Positions 63,901-64,000 of a DNA stretch of 64,000 bases are shown here, piece by piece. Position 1 is the first letter of the stretch, and every line of letters starts with the position of its first letter. The stretch spans positions 2,046,001 to 2,110,000 of the forward strand of contig NC_085925.1 in the NCBI RefSeq assembly GCF_035222485.1. The letters are read 5' to 3'. The notes beneath the pieces are model-generated. The model did not search any database, was not told where the DNA came from, and worked only from the letters and a program-made list of their open reading frames with translations. The translations under genes were made by a program, and so were the position numbers. Origin of the DNA: Podospora pseudoanserina. Taxonomy: Eukaryota > Ascomycota > Sordariomycetes > Sordariales > Podosporaceae.

Positions 63901-64000
63901 CATCGAACCTGCAACACTTGACGTGAGCAAAACAATACGATAAGACGAGAGATGGCATGTTCGTACTTTGCGTGCGTGGCATGTCTGTTGGGAATGACTG
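60969..64000 (-). CDS. Zn2Cys6 transcription factor, FarA/CTF1-beta type (5' partial)
   Basis: Nuclear regulator resembling Aspergillus FarA/FarB and Fusarium CTF1-beta, which activate fatty-acid catabolism and cutinase genes. Exons in the window, in order, are 63984-63967, 63908-63778, 63555-61117 and 61059-60969, at least 892 aa; the first exon lies beyond the right edge. The zinc cluster reads C-HARKVR-C-x8-C-TN-C-VAFQIE-C, with its first Cys in the missing exon, then the basic PKRKK. The fungal-specific factor domain covers most of the large exon (SYFRWIHPVVPVINKTKF, GRPCHINLDDSDVEML), followed by a Gln/Asn/Pro-rich region. The short last exon (gtgagt intron, 57 nt) ends FQFFGINGEAQHGLG and 14 more residues. 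The 222-nt intron holds a (GT)n run. Confidence 0.88.
63735..63768. repeat. (GT)n microsatellite in zinc-cluster gene intron
   Basis: About 15 gt units with one gtat interruption, just inside the 5' end of a 222-nt intron (as CA on the transcript). Confidence 0.95.

Overview
The window is nuclear DNA of a filamentous ascomycete, most likely a sordariomycete close to the Sordariales (Neurospora/Podospora/Chaetomium-like). The reasons are short introns (about 50-100 nt) with GT..CTAAC/CTGAC..AG signals, a dispersed single 5S rRNA gene, protein-coding genes about every 3-4 kb on both strands, and fungal families such as a SERINC/Tms1 protein, a four-span membrane protein with a disordered tail, a Bro1 protein and a CTF1-beta/FarA-type zinc-cluster factor. 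The species cannot be named from the sequence. All splice sites were placed by eye, using frame continuity and family conservation.

Layout. 1-17.9 kb: possible end of an unknown gene, GPI inositol-deacylase (+), Tms1/SERINC (+), a 4.2 kb gene-poor stretch, cystathionine beta-lyase (-), then a divergent pair of Msp1 AAA-ATPase (-) and monopolin subunit Csm1/Pcs1 (+). 18.8-27.6 kb: a four-span membrane protein (-) diverges from the mitochondrial ferredoxin reductase Arh1 (+). Arh1 converges with ETF-alpha (-), and ETF-alpha diverges from the SWI/SNF-RSC subunit Swi3/Rsc8 (+). 29.2-40.7 kb: carnitine acetyltransferase (+) converges with Bro1 (-). Next come a 21-bp tandem repeat and a possible gene relic, a fumarylacetoacetase-fold enzyme (+), a tetranucleotide array, a frame-broken coiled-coil gene (+) and a small three-exon gene (-). 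40.7-55.1 kb is mostly gene-poor. It holds a 41-aa Cys-rich peptide gene (+) behind a TATA box, Exo70 (-), a class III aminotransferase (-) with a damaged splice donor, and a divergent 5S rRNA gene. 55.7-64 kb: Mcm3 (+), a Mak32-like PfkB protein (-), and a zinc-cluster regulator (-) whose first exon lies beyond the right edge.

How the genes relate. This is not a secondary-metabolite or other co-functional cluster; most genes are housekeeping. One loose theme is acetyl/acyl-unit metabolism: carnitine acetyltransferase with apparent dual mitochondrial and peroxisomal forms, ETF-alpha, and a FarA/CTF1-beta-like regulator of fatty-acid genes. Both enzyme genes have a CCTCGG motif upstream, but that motif is common by chance.

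The most notable observations are a 5S rRNA gene that keeps its fold through changes on both sides of helices, a GG instead of GT intron donor, the Cys-rich micropeptide, an abrupt change from C-rich to G-rich sense strand inside many genes, and the frame-broken coiled-coil gene.
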